NCBI GenBank assembly: GCA_942493365.1
Contig: OW818697.1
Span: 1,178,001-1,242,000, forward strand
DNA: 64,000 bases
Origin: UBA8949 sp942493365
Lineage (GTDB): Bacteria; Bacillota; Clostridia; Saccharofermentanales; UBA5734
Reading direction: 5' to 3'
Shown: positions 35,271 through 43,599 of the stretch, one piece after another
Numbering within the stretch: the first letter of the stretch is position 1
How the letters are laid out: the number at the start of each line of letters is the position of its first letter
Notes under the pieces: generated by a model
Database searches by the model: none
Told to the model about the DNA's origin: nothing
What the model saw: only the letters and a program-made list of their open reading frames with translations
Translations under genes and position numbers: made by a program

Positions 35271-36592
35271 GTCAGACGGGCTTTGTCTGCCAGGAGCGAC
35301 GTGATACGCTGACCGGCAAGATTCTCCGCACCTATCGCCACACCAGCGGGCTGGTGGTCAAGATCCTGCCGCGCCCGGGCTTTTCGCGCCGCTTCGCCGC
35401 AGTCTCGGTGCCTTATGGCTCGATCCACACCCGGTTTGCCGACCGGCAAACTGAACACCAGGTGCCCGCCGGCACCGCGCATTTCCTCGAGCACTGCGTT
35501 TTCAGCCGCGACGATGGCGGCGGCCTCTTGGGACGGCTTGCGGCACTGGGGGCTTCGGCCAACGCCTACACGGCGCACACTCATACGATGTATTATTTTT
35601 CGGCTGTCGATCATTTTGAACAGGCGCTCAATCTGTACCTCGATGCCATCTTGAACCCCTATCTCGAAAGCGATCGGGTGGAGGCCGAGCGGCCGGTCAT
35701 CCTGGCCGAGCTCGACCAGTACCGCGACGATCCCGACAATCGCTGCTACAACAGCCTGATCGAAAACCTTTACAAAGATCATCCCGTCCGCGTGGATATC
35801 GGCGGCACGGCTGATTCAGTGCGCAGCATCACGGAAAAAGACCTGAAAACCGTCTGGCAGTGCTATTATCAGCCCAGCCAGTTATCCCTGACCCTGGCCG
35901 GTGATCTCGACGAGGAACAAATTATCCAGGAACTGGCCACCCGTCTTGCTGCCCTGCCGGTCGTTCGCCAAACATGCCGCGACATTCGGCTGATTCTGCC
36001 CAGTGAGCAAGACAAGCCAGCGTCTGCCCTGAGCACCCTGCGCTTGGACGTCACGACAGCTTCTTTCCTGGTTGGCGTCAAAGATCCCCGTCTGCTGCCG
36101 GGTCGTGAAATGAACGGGCGCGAACTGATGATCCGCCAACGTGCCGCGCGCTTGCTTTTCGACACGCTGATCTCGCCGGTCTCAGCGCTCTATGATTCGC
36201 TGTATGCGCAAGGTCTGATCAACGATTCGTTCGGTTCACATTATTCCTGCGAAGACAATTTTGCCTTTTTAGCCTGCGGCGGCGAGTCCAATCAACCCGA
36301 AAAGGCCGCAGCCGCCGTGCAGGCCGGCTTGATCGAATATTTTGCCAAAATCGACACCAATCTCTTTGAAATCCAAAAACGGGCCGCGGCCGGCGACTTT
36401 GTGCGTTCGCTTGATTCGATCGAGCACAGCGGCATGGTACAGGCGCAATGCAATCTGAATGAAATTGACCTCTTCGATTATCCTGAAATGTATGATAAGA
36501 TTGACTGTGCAGCAGCATGCAGCGAGATGGGCTTTTTGACCGATCCATCCAGCTATTGTGCGGCAATTATACTACCCGTGGAGGTGACTTGA
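35267..36592 (+). CDS. M16 family zinc peptidase (YfmH-like)
   Basis: The 441-residue protein has the inverted zinc motif HFLEH (72-76) and a downstream Glu in the ERPVILAELDQY segment typical of M16 peptidases. It pairs with the inactive M16 half of the upstream fusion to form a two-subunit peptidase, as with YfmF/YfmH. ATGA overlap with the upstream gene gives equal expression of the two. Processing of peptides or precursors is the likely role; the substrate is unknown. Confidence 0.9.
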   Translation: MSQTGFVCQERRDTLTGKILRTYRHTSGLVVKILPRPGFSRRFAAVSVPYGSIHTRFADRQTEHQVPAGTAHFLEHCVFSRDDGGGLLGRLAALGASANAYTAHTHTMYYFSAVDHFEQALNLYLDAILNPYLESDRVEAERPVILAELDQYRDDPDNRCYNSLIENLYKDHPVRVDIGGTADSVRSITEKDLKTVWQCYYQPSQLSLTLAGDLDEEQIIQELATRLAALPVVRQTCRDIRLILPSEQDKPASALSTLRLDVTTASFLVGVKDPRLLPGREMNGRELMIRQRAARLLFDTLISPVSALYDSLYAQGLINDSFGSHYSCEDNFAFLACGGESNQPEKAAAAVQAGLIEYFAKIDTNLFEIQKRAAAGDFVRSLDSIEHSGMVQAQCNLNEIDLFDYPEMYDKIDCAAACSEMGFLTDPSSYCAAIILPVEVT

Positions 36593-36595
36593 CTT

Positions 36596-37567
36596 ATGAC
36601 CACCCCTGATTATTTTGTCGATTTTCCCGGATTAGGCATCAAAGATATTCCGATCAGCCGCGAGGCCTTCAACCTGTTTGGTATCTCAATTTACTGGTAC
36701 GGCCTGCTGATCGCCGGAGCCATCATCTTGTGCATGATTCTCGCCATACGCCAGGCCAAACGCTATGACCTGACTTCCGACAATATCATGGACACCTTCA
36801 TTGCCATCATCCCACTGATGCTGATCTTCGCGAGATTGTATTATGTGGTTTTTGAATGGAAGAACTACTCGGGCAACCTGTGGTTGATTTTCGACACGCG
36901 GCAGGGCGGACTTGGTTTTTACGGCGGTGTCATCGGCGGCGTCTTAGCCGTCATCCTGGTCTGCCGCATTAAAAAGATCCCGCTTTCGCGCATGATGGAT
37001 TTCCTCGTGGTTTATGTGCCGTTGGGTCAAGCCATCGGCCGCCTCGGCAATTTTTTCAACCAGGAGGCCTTCGGCAACAACACAACCCTGCCCTGGGGCA
37101 TGTTCAGCAACCAGACTCAGGCCTATCTGACCTCGATTGGCGGCACAGTCGGTGGCACCCTCGATCCCAGCCTGCCGGTTCATCCGACCTTCCTCTATGA
37201 ATTCATCGCCAACATGCTGATCTTCGTCGTGCTGATCCAGATGCGCAAATCCAGCAAGACGCCCATGAAAACCACCCTTTGGTACCTGCTGCTTTACGGC
37301 CTGGTGCGCTTTTTTGTCGAAGGTATTCGCACCGATCCGCTGGTGATCGGCGACACCGGCATCCGCATTTCCGAACTGATTTCGGCCCTGATGGTCGTCG
37401 GTTCGATCATCGGCCTGATCGTCGCCCGTCAGGTTCGCATCAAACGGGAGCAGGCCGCCGCACTGGCCAAGGAGCTGGCCATCGATAGTCCGGACAGCGA
37501 AAACCCTGAAGACAAGGTTTTCATTGAGATCAAAGAAGAACCCGCTGACAAGGAAAAGAAAGACTAA
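36596..37567 (+). CDS. lgt: Prolipoprotein diacylglyceryl transferase
   Basis: Lgt transfers diacylglycerol from phosphatidylglycerol to the lipobox cysteine of prolipoproteins at the membrane. The 323-residue protein has seven hydrophobic segments, the Lgt signature GQAIGRLGNFFNQEAFG (about 142-158) and VHPTFLYE. It ends in a charged tail. It would act on lipoproteins such as the RhaS-like binding protein in this window. Its stop overlaps the next ATG (TAATG). Confidence 0.96.
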   Translation: MTTPDYFVDFPGLGIKDIPISREAFNLFGISIYWYGLLIAGAIILCMILAIRQAKRYDLTSDNIMDTFIAIIPLMLIFARLYYVVFEWKNYSGNLWLIFDTRQGGLGFYGGVIGGVLAVILVCRIKKIPLSRMMDFLVVYVPLGQAIGRLGNFFNQEAFGNNTTLPWGMFSNQTQAYLTSIGGTVGGTLDPSLPVHPTFLYEFIANMLIFVVLIQMRKSSKTPMKTTLWYLLLYGLVRFFVEGIRTDPLVIGDTGIRISELISALMVVGSIIGLIVARQVRIKREQAAALAKELAIDSPDSENPEDKVFIEIKEEPADKEKKD

Positions 37568-38694
37568 TGCCTAGATTCGGAATTGAGCAGATCAAGAAGG
37601 GTTCCTATTTTAGTGTCATGGACTATTGGCTGCTGATTCCGATTCTAACCATTTCGGTCATTGGCCTCTCGGTCGTTAACAAGGTACTGTCCAGCGGCTT
37701 TGATACCTACCCGATGATCTTCTACAAGCAAGCCGGTGCCATGCTGGTGGGGCTGCTGATCGCGTTGATGATTTGCGTCATTGAAGTGCCAACGCTTAAG
37801 CTGGTCGGCTGGGGAATTTATGGCCTCAGTGTACTGCTGCTGATCTGGACACTGATCGATGGGTACTCCAAGGAAGCCCTGTGGGGGGCGGACAGTTGGA
37901 TCGAGCTGCCAATCATCGGCACTTTTCAGGCTTCCGAACTGACCAAAATCGGGCTGGCCATGACCGCGGCCTTTGTTTTTGAAGGCATGCAGACCAAAAC
38001 CCTGAAAAAATGGCAGGGCAGTCTGATTCTGCTGGGTCTTTTCGCCATCCCGGTTGCGATGATTATGAAACAGCCGGATTTTGGCACGACCATGGTCATT
38101 GTCTTTATGTTTTTAGCCATGCTCTTTATCTGGGGCCTCAAATGGCGCTATGTGCTACTGGGCTTTTCCGGTGTCGTCATAGCGGCGATCATGGCCTGGC
38201 TGTTTTATTTTTCCGAAATGCAAAAGGCCCGCATCATCACCTTTCTCTACCCCGGTCAGGATCCGACCAATTCCTACAATCTCCTGCAGGCACAGTTCGC
38301 CATCGCCTCGGGCGGCCTGATCGGCAGCGCCGGTGAGACGCCGGTCCACGTGCCGGTCAAGGAAGCCGACTTCATCTACACCGCCGTTTCCGAACACATG
38401 GGCTTCATCGGTACAACCGCGCTGCTGGTGCTGATCTTCTTTTTCCTGGCCCGCTGCCTCTATGTCGCCTCCAAGGTCCACCCCGTGCGGCCGGCGCTAG
38501 CCTACATGATGGTCGGCCTGACCGCCTCGATGGCCTTTCACTTTGTCGAAAACCTTGGCATGTGTGTCGGCCTGCTGCCGATCACCGGCATCCCACTGCC
38601 CTTTGTCAGCCTGGGCGGGACGGCCATGATTGTTAATTTTTTTGCACTCGGGGTTATGCTTTGTATTTCCATGGAACGAAATTTAAACAAATAG
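37567..38694 (+). CDS. rodA: SEDS family glycosyltransferase, RodA-like
   Basis: The 375-residue protein has about ten membrane helices and SEDS motifs: WIELPIIGTFQASELTKIG, KQPDFGTTMVIVFMFLAMLF, and VSEHMGFIGT. RodA polymerises lipid II for side-wall growth. A second SEDS gene (ftsW) lies in the dcw cluster, so this one is more likely RodA. It overlaps lgt by one base and ends at a large hairpin. Confidence 0.88.
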   Translation: MPRFGIEQIKKGSYFSVMDYWLLIPILTISVIGLSVVNKVLSSGFDTYPMIFYKQAGAMLVGLLIALMICVIEVPTLKLVGWGIYGLSVLLLIWTLIDGYSKEALWGADSWIELPIIGTFQASELTKIGLAMTAAFVFEGMQTKTLKKWQGSLILLGLFAIPVAMIMKQPDFGTTMVIVFMFLAMLFIWGLKWRYVLLGFSGVVIAAIMAWLFYFSEMQKARIITFLYPGQDPTNSYNLLQAQFAIASGGLIGSAGETPVHVPVKEADFIYTAVSEHMGFIGTTALLVLIFFFLARCLYVASKVHPVRPALAYMMVGLTASMAFHFVENLGMCVGLLPITGIPLPFVSLGGTAMIVNFFALGVMLCISMERNLNK

Positions 38695-38773
38695 CCCTTC
38701 CCAATGCTCCCCGAGTTCAACTAAGTTTTGCTGTGCAAAACCTATTCACTCGGGGAACACAGGGAAGGGCTAT
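38691..38773 (+). terminator. Long nested hairpin after rodA
   Basis: ATAGCCCTTCCC (38691-38702) pairs perfectly with GGGAAGGGCTAT (38762-38773). Inside it CTCCCCGAG pairs with CTCGGGGA, and further in AGTTTTGC pairs with GCAAAACCT. The structure includes the rodA stop codon and is followed by TTTGTTTG. It is much longer than a usual terminator and could also be a small structured RNA or a repeat remnant. Confidence 0.6.
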
Positions 38774-38869
38774 TTGTTTGTGAGGGTGGGAATTTCCCAG
38801 ATGCCCAGCTCGCTCAGGAATTTATTGCTGCGCAAAAAACTATTCGCTCGCCAGGACACAACGAAAAAA

Positions 38870-38893
38870 CGAACAGCGAAGAACTAACAACGG
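38870..38893. repeat. Heptamer array (ACGAACA type), left arm
   Basis: Units ACGAAAA, AACGAAC, AGCGAAG and AACTAAC end at AACGGCGGATTG, the reverse of the CCGCC border. Confidence 0.6.
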
Positions 38894-38922
38894 CGGATTG
38901 ATAATTTACATAATTAGTTTCA

Positions 38923-38955
38923 AACAAGAGATCGCGTGCGATCTCTTGTTTTTTT
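38923..38955 (+). terminator. Intrinsic terminator in the rodA-mraZ gap
   Basis: AACAAGAGATCGC (38923-38935) pairs with GCGATCTCTTGTT (38938-38950), followed by TTTTT. It lies in the centre between two heptamer arms. Confidence 0.85.
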
Positions 38956-38977
38956 ACCCTTTATAAAGGATTCTTCT

Positions 38978-39015
38978 TCCGCAACTTTTCGTTGTTCGTT
39001 TTGAACTGTTCGTTT
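38978..39015. repeat. Heptamer array (TTGTTCG type), right arm
   Basis: TTCCGCAAC then TTTTCGT, TGTTCGT, TTTGAAC, TGTTCGT: the opposite orientation to the arm at 38870. Confidence 0.65.
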
Positions 39016-39056
39016 GATTACGTTTATGTTACAACCCGCGCTTGGACAAATAATCC

Positions 39057-39085
39057 TTGAATTCGCCGAAAAACGCGTGTACAAT
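39057..39085 (+). promoter_or_regulatory. mraZ (dcw cluster) promoter
   Basis: TTGAAT (39057-39062), 17 bp, TACAAT (39080-39085). Transcription would start near 39092, giving a leader of about 115 nt. Confidence 0.7.
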
Positions 39086-39123
39086 GACAATCAAGTGGTG
39101 CAAAGTAGAGCATCCATACATGT

Positions 39124-39141
39124 TTGTGGTTAGATGTGGTG
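39124..39141 (+). promoter_or_regulatory. Candidate MraZ operator
   Basis: TGTGG at 39125-39129 and 39135-39139 form direct repeats 10 bp apart (GTGGTT-AGAT-GTGGTG). A further GTGG lies at 39095. MraZ is known to bind GTGG-type direct repeats in its own leader, so autoregulation is likely here. Confidence 0.5.
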
Positions 39142-39207
39142 AAAACGACCGCCGATCACAGCGTGATTCTTGTCCGCCAAGCACAGTGAGAGGGGGAAAA
39201 ACGCCGC

Positions 39208-39642
39208 ATGGCCAGATTCACCCATACAGTCGACGCCAAAGGGCGTGTCTTTGTGCCCGCCAGACTTCGCGAAAGTCTGGGGTCTTCGCTGATTGTCACG
39301 CTGAGCATTGATGACGGATTTTTGTCCGCCTATTCCCCCGAAAATTTTCGCAAGATTCGCGACCAGATCAACCAATTGTCCGGCACCGATCCCGCGGTTC
39401 GCCGGCTGAAACGCACGATTATCGGTGAAGCTATGGCCTGCGAGCTCGACGCGCAGGGCCGCATTTCGATCAGTGACGAGCTTTGGTCCCATATCGCGGT
39501 GCGTCCAGGCGAAGAGGTTTGCTTCATCGACATGTATGACAAACTGGAAATTTGCGCCAGGTCGTTCTACCAGCAACAGAAGGAGGCGCAGGGCTCACTC
39601 TCGGGCGTAGACCTGTCACACTTCGATGTTAAAGGGATCTGA
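39208..39642 (+). CDS. mraZ: Transcriptional regulator MraZ
   Basis: The 144-residue protein has two SpoVT-AbrB-like repeats: HTVDAKGRVFVPARLRESLG (about 5-24) and CELDAQGRISISDELW (about 75-90). MraZ represses or tunes the dcw cluster that starts with its own gene. A GAGAGGGGG stretch precedes the ATG. The end overlaps rsmH by 17 nt. Confidence 0.95.
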   Translation: MARFTHTVDAKGRVFVPARLRESLGSSLIVTLSIDDGFLSAYSPENFRKIRDQINQLSGTDPAVRRLKRTIIGEAMACELDAQGRISISDELWSHIAVRPGEEVCFIDMYDKLEICARSFYQQQKEAQGSLSGVDLSHFDVKGI

Positions 39643-40591
39643 TTTTGGACACATGCCGGTTATGCTTGAACCGGTGCTCGAACTTCTGGACATCCGCGAA
39701 GACGGACTCTACATCGATTGCACCATGGGCGGCGCAGGCCACTCATCCGCAATACTTGCCAGACTCGGGAAAAAGGGTTGCCTGATCGCGCTGGATCGCG
39801 ATGAAGATGCCCTGCGGGCGGGCAGCGACAAGCTGTCCAGCGTCGAGAGTGCCGGCATGTGGAAAATCGTTCAGGGCAATTTTGCCGATCTGGCAGACAT
39901 TGCTCGAGAACAAGGCATCACCGGTGTTGAGGGCATTTTGGCCGATTTTGGTGTCTCATCGTGGCAGTTGGATCAGGCCGAGCGCGGATTCAGTTATGGA
40001 CAGGACGGCCCGCTCGACATGCGCATGGACCAGAGCAAGGGGCTGACGGCTGCCGATGTGGTCAACACCTATGCCGAACAAGACCTGGTCCGCATCTTGC
40101 GCACCTACGGCGAAGAGCGTTACGCCGGCCGCATCGCCGCGGCGATCGTGGCCGCGCGCAAACTGCAGCCCTTTCAGACAACCGCCGAACTGGCCGAACA
40201 GGTCCGTTCGGCCATGCCGGCCGCCGGACGGCATGAAGCGCAGCATCCGGCCCGACGGACCTTTCAGGCCGTCCGCATCGAGGTCAATCAGGAACTGGCG
40301 GCCATCGAACAGCTGCTGGCCACCGCGCCGCTGCTGCTCAACCCCGGCGGACGCATCTGCCTCATCACCTTCCATTCGCTGGAAGACCGCCTGGTCAAAG
40401 ATGCCTTCCGCGCCCTGGAAAACCCCTGCACCTGCCCGCGCAACTACCCCTGCGTCTGCGGCAAACAACCGCTCGGTCGCGTGGTAACCCGCGAAAGTGT
40501 CGTCGCCGACGACGCGGAGCAACAGCAAACCCTCGTTCCCGCAGCGCCCTGCGCTGCTTCGAACGATTCTGAATTTGAAATCAACCCCTGA
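39626..40591 (+). CDS. rsmH: 16S rRNA (cytosine1402-N4) methyltransferase
   Basis: The 321-residue protein begins with the FGHMPVMLEPVLELL motif and the SAM-binding YIDCTMGGAGHSSAIL, followed by ILADFGVSSWQLDQAERGFSY and GGRICLITFHSLEDRLVK. It methylates C1402 in 16S rRNA. The start at 39626 is kept because the conserved GHMPV region would otherwise be cut; no strong ribosome binding site is visible, which fits coupling to mraZ. Confidence 0.95.
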   Translation: MLKGSDFGHMPVMLEPVLELLDIREDGLYIDCTMGGAGHSSAILARLGKKGCLIALDRDEDALRAGSDKLSSVESAGMWKIVQGNFADLADIAREQGITGVEGILADFGVSSWQLDQAERGFSYGQDGPLDMRMDQSKGLTAADVVNTYAEQDLVRILRTYGEERYAGRIAAAIVAARKLQPFQTTAELAEQVRSAMPAAGRHEAQHPARRTFQAVRIEVNQELAAIEQLLATAPLLLNPGGRICLITFHSLEDRLVKDAFRALENPCTCPRNYPCVCGKQPLGRVVTRESVVADDAEQQQTLVPAAPCAASNDSEFEINP

Positions 40592-40606
40592 AGGAGGTGG
40601 ATCGTC

Positions 40607-41203
40607 TTGTCTGACTATTACGGAAATCTGGCATTAAAGGCCAGGCGATCCCCTGCGCCTGTTCAGCGAAATCGTTCACAGCCGACAGTGCGTCCGCAGT
40701 TTCAACAGCTGAGGCCACGTCGAATTAGGTCCATGGAGACGCCGGCCCCTGAACAATCGGCCAGCGCCAGCGCGCGGGCCATTCGCCGTGACATCGCCCG
40801 GCAGCGCTTGCGCTCGCTAATGAGCGTGGTCTGCATTGTGCTGCTGGTGACCGGCATTTTCACTTTGGTTGTTTATCGACAGGCCAAGATTCTTGAATTG
40901 AATTTTGATAATCTAAAATCAGAAAGTGAACGGGTCAAAATCGAGCAACAAAACGGCCAAATCAGCGAAGCGCTGGCGCAGAAGACCAATCTCGATCAGA
41001 TCCGCCAGCAGGCGATTGAAAAGCTGGGGCTGCAAGACCCAGCCAGCAGTCAGATTGTCATGGTCAGCATTCCGGATTCAGATCGCATCATCTTCGCCAA
41101 TCCGCAGACAACCGGCAATGAGAACGATGCCTTCCTCGCCAACGCGTTTTCAACGATCGAAGGCTACTTTAAAAGCATGAATCAGCAAAGGCAGGGCGAT
41201 TGA
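40607..41203 (+). CDS. ftsL: FtsL-like septum formation protein
   Basis: The 198-residue protein has a basic Pro-rich N-terminus (1-70), one membrane helix (about 72-95, VVCIVLLVTGIFTLVVY) and a coiled coil (about 98-145) ending QAIEKLGLQDPA. It should link PBP/FtsW with DivIB and DivIC. The TTG start has GGAGGTG 7 nt upstream. FtsL sequences vary, so the name rests largely on position between rsmH and the PBP gene. Confidence 0.85.
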   Translation: MSDYYGNLALKARRSPAPVQRNRSQPTVRPQFQQLRPRRIRSMETPAPEQSASASARAIRRDIARQRLRSLMSVVCIVLLVTGIFTLVVYRQAKILELNFDNLKSESERVKIEQQNGQISEALAQKTNLDQIRQQAIEKLGLQDPASSQIVMVSIPDSDRIIFANPQTTGNENDAFLANAFSTIEGYFKSMNQQRQGD

Positions 41204-41204
41204 A

Positions 41205-43541
41205 TTGAGAGGCAGGGATAGCCGCAGCCTGGCATTGGACCGGCATCTGTTCAAGGAAAAACAGCGTCAGCAACGATATGCGCCGCGCGGCCAGCCGGAA
41301 CGGCGGGCAAAACCCAAACCGCGTCGAACCCGTCGGGTCGGCCTGATGGTGGTCAGCTTTTTGCTGGCCGCCTTTTCGACGATGATGATCTTTCAGCTTT
41401 ATCAGATTCAAATCGTCACGGGTGCGGAGTATGCCCAGAAGGCCGGTAATCTGCACTACAAGCGAGAAACGGAGTATCCGACCCGCGGCAGGATTTATGA
41501 CAGCAATGGCGTCGAATTGGCCGGAACGACTTACGTTTACCGGATCGGCATTACCCCGAAGGACGTCTATTCGATCAGCAAAATCATTAAAGATGAAGTT
41601 ATTGCGGAAAACATCGCCATCTGCCTGAATCTCAAAACCGCTGACGTGTTGGCCGAAATGCAGAAGACCAAAGAAACCTACATTCTCCTTAAAAAAGATG
41701 TGACGCGGGAAGAGGCTGAGGCTCTCAAAGCCTACAAAAAGGAATTCAAAATCGGCGGCATCAAAATTGAGGCCGAGCCCCGCCGCTATTACACCAACGG
41801 CAGCCTGGCCAGTCAAGTCATCGGATTTTCCAGTTTCAGCGGCGACAACCTGGTCGGCAAGCTGGGGGTTGAGATGGAATACAACAGCATTCTGACCGGG
41901 GAACCGGGGTACACTTACGTGGAGACCGACAGTTACACCGGCGGCGGTCTGCCCTTTTCGGTGCCGACCAGCCTGCGCGCCAAAAACGGCCAAAACCTGA
42001 TACTCAATATTGACATCAACATCCAAAAGATTGCGCAGGAAGAACTGGAAAACGCCATCAACGTTTACGACATCACCAAAGGCGGATCGGTCATCATCAT
42101 GGACCCCTTCACCGGCGCGGTGCTGGGCATGGCGTCCTACCCCTATTTTAACAGTTCGGACCCGACCGCCTGCCCCGCCTGGGCTGATGCGCAAACTTGG
42201 GATTACCGCAAGCCAGAGACCATGGAAATCCTGACATCGACCATCTGGAACAACCACGCCATATCGGACAGCTACGAGCCAGGCTCGACCATGAAAGCAA
42301 TCACAGCCGCCATTGCGCTGGAGGAAGGGCTGGCCCGAGAAGACGAAATCATGAGCGACGCGTCGATCAGCCTGATGAATTCGCCGATCAGCTGCGCGCA
42401 CAAGCCCAATCACGGCATGGAGACGATGCAGCGGGGCTTTTGGAATTCCTGCAATCCGATCTTTGCCCAACTGGCGCTGCGCACCGGCGTGTCGCGATAC
42501 TATGACTACATCCGCGGCTTTGGCTTCCTGGGTGTGACCGACATCGACCTGCCAGCGGAAGGTACCGGTATTTTCCATGCCAATCCTACACCGCTCGATA
42601 TGGCGACGCTGTCGTACGGCGAATCCTCAACGGTGACCCCCTTGCAGCTGGCGACGGCCTATTGTGTCTTTGCCAATGGCGGCAATCTGGTCACACCAAC
42701 GATCGTCAAAGCCATTACCAACAGCGATGGCAATATCATCAAGGAAAACACCACAACCACCGTGCGCAAGGTCATCTCCGAAGAAACCTCATCGCGCATT
42801 CGCGAATTGCTCAAAGGCGTCGTGCTCTATGGCACCGGTTCAGCCGCCTATGTCGAAGGCTACTCGATCGCCGGCAAAACCAGTACGTCGACCGACAATG
42901 CTGGCGATCACACCCTGTCCTTCGCCGGCATCGCCCCGGCTGACAACCCGGAAATTGTGGTGCTGGTTGTGCTCAATATTCCGGCCAGCAAGGATCTGAC
43001 CTCCAAGGCGGCATCGAAAACCAGCGGCCAGATCATCTCACGCACGCTGGAATACATGGGCATCAGCCGCGAATACACCGAGAAGGACGTTTCGCGTTTG
43101 CAGGCCACGAGCGCTGTGCCCAATGTCGTCGGCAGCACCTATAAAGCGGCGATGGATACGCTGCTAAAAAAAGGATTCCGCATCGAGGCTGGCGACAGCA
43201 CGATGACCAGCGAGACCATCGTCAAATTCCAGTGGCCGGCGGCTGCGACGCAACTGCACAGCTCGGGGCTGATCGTGCTTTATCCGCAAGCTGCCCCTGC
43301 CGAAAAGATGACCGCCGTCCCTGATTTTACGGGGCGAAACGTCAGCGAATGCCTGAGTCTGGCCGCGCAAAGCGGCCTCAACATCAAAATTGTTGGCGAT
43401 TGTCTGGGTGTGGCCGCCAGCCAGGACATCGCACCGACCTTTACCGCCGAGGGAATTGAAGCGCCGGGTGCTGTTCGCCTGAAGCGCGGCAGCCTGGTGG
43501 CGGTCAGTTTCGCGGCGGTTGAAGAAGAGGTTGCTCAATAA
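41205..43541 (+). CDS. Division penicillin-binding protein (FtsI/SpoVD type) with PASTA domains
   Basis: The 778-residue class B PBP has an N-terminal membrane helix (about 48-68), a dimerisation domain, and a transpeptidase domain with S361-x-x-K364 (EPGSTMKA), SCN (NSCNPIF) and K558TS. Two PASTA domains follow (VPNVVGSTYKAAMDTLLK and VPDFTGRNVSECLSLAA). It cross-links septal peptidoglycan with FtsW. The start is TTG, one base after the ftsL stop. PASTA domains are found in both PbpB and SpoVD, so the exact name is open; as the only one here it is likely the vegetative division enzyme. Confidence 0.93.
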   Translation: MRGRDSRSLALDRHLFKEKQRQQRYAPRGQPERRAKPKPRRTRRVGLMVVSFLLAAFSTMMIFQLYQIQIVTGAEYAQKAGNLHYKRETEYPTRGRIYDSNGVELAGTTYVYRIGITPKDVYSISKIIKDEVIAENIAICLNLKTADVLAEMQKTKETYILLKKDVTREEAEALKAYKKEFKIGGIKIEAEPRRYYTNGSLASQVIGFSSFSGDNLVGKLGVEMEYNSILTGEPGYTYVETDSYTGGGLPFSVPTSLRAKNGQNLILNIDINIQKIAQEELENAINVYDITKGGSVIIMDPFTGAVLGMASYPYFNSSDPTACPAWADAQTWDYRKPETMEILTSTIWNNHAISDSYEPGSTMKAITAAIALEEGLAREDEIMSDASISLMNSPISCAHKPNHGMETMQRGFWNSCNPIFAQLALRTGVSRYYDYIRGFGFLGVTDIDLPAEGTGIFHANPTPLDMATLSYGESSTVTPLQLATAYCVFANGGNLVTPTIVKAITNSDGNIIKENTTTTVRKVISEETSSRIRELLKGVVLYGTGSAAYVEGYSIAGKTSTSTDNAGDHTLSFAGIAPADNPEIVVLVVLNIPASKDLTSKAASKTSGQIISRTLEYMGISREYTEKDVSRLQATSAVPNVVGSTYKAAMDTLLKKGFRIEAGDSTMTSETIVKFQWPAAATQLHSSGLIVLYPQAAPAEKMTAVPDFTGRNVSECLSLAAQSGLNIKIVGDCLGVAASQDIAPTFTAEGIEAPGAVRLKRGSLVAVSFAAVEEEVAQ

Positions 43542-43599
43542 GCCCAAACAGCTTAAAATAGACAATCGGAAAGAGTCAGCCGGGCGAGGGAGTATGCAC

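Noticed and set aside
35267..36592. Second M16 gene as a mitochondrial-type processing peptidase or insulin-degrading enzyme
   Set aside because: Length, pairing with an HxxEH-less partner and operon context fit the YfmF/YfmH-type pair better.
41169..42578. Minus-strand frame opposite the division PBP gene (469 codons)
   Set aside because: Shadow frame; the PBP motifs on the plus strand are unambiguous.
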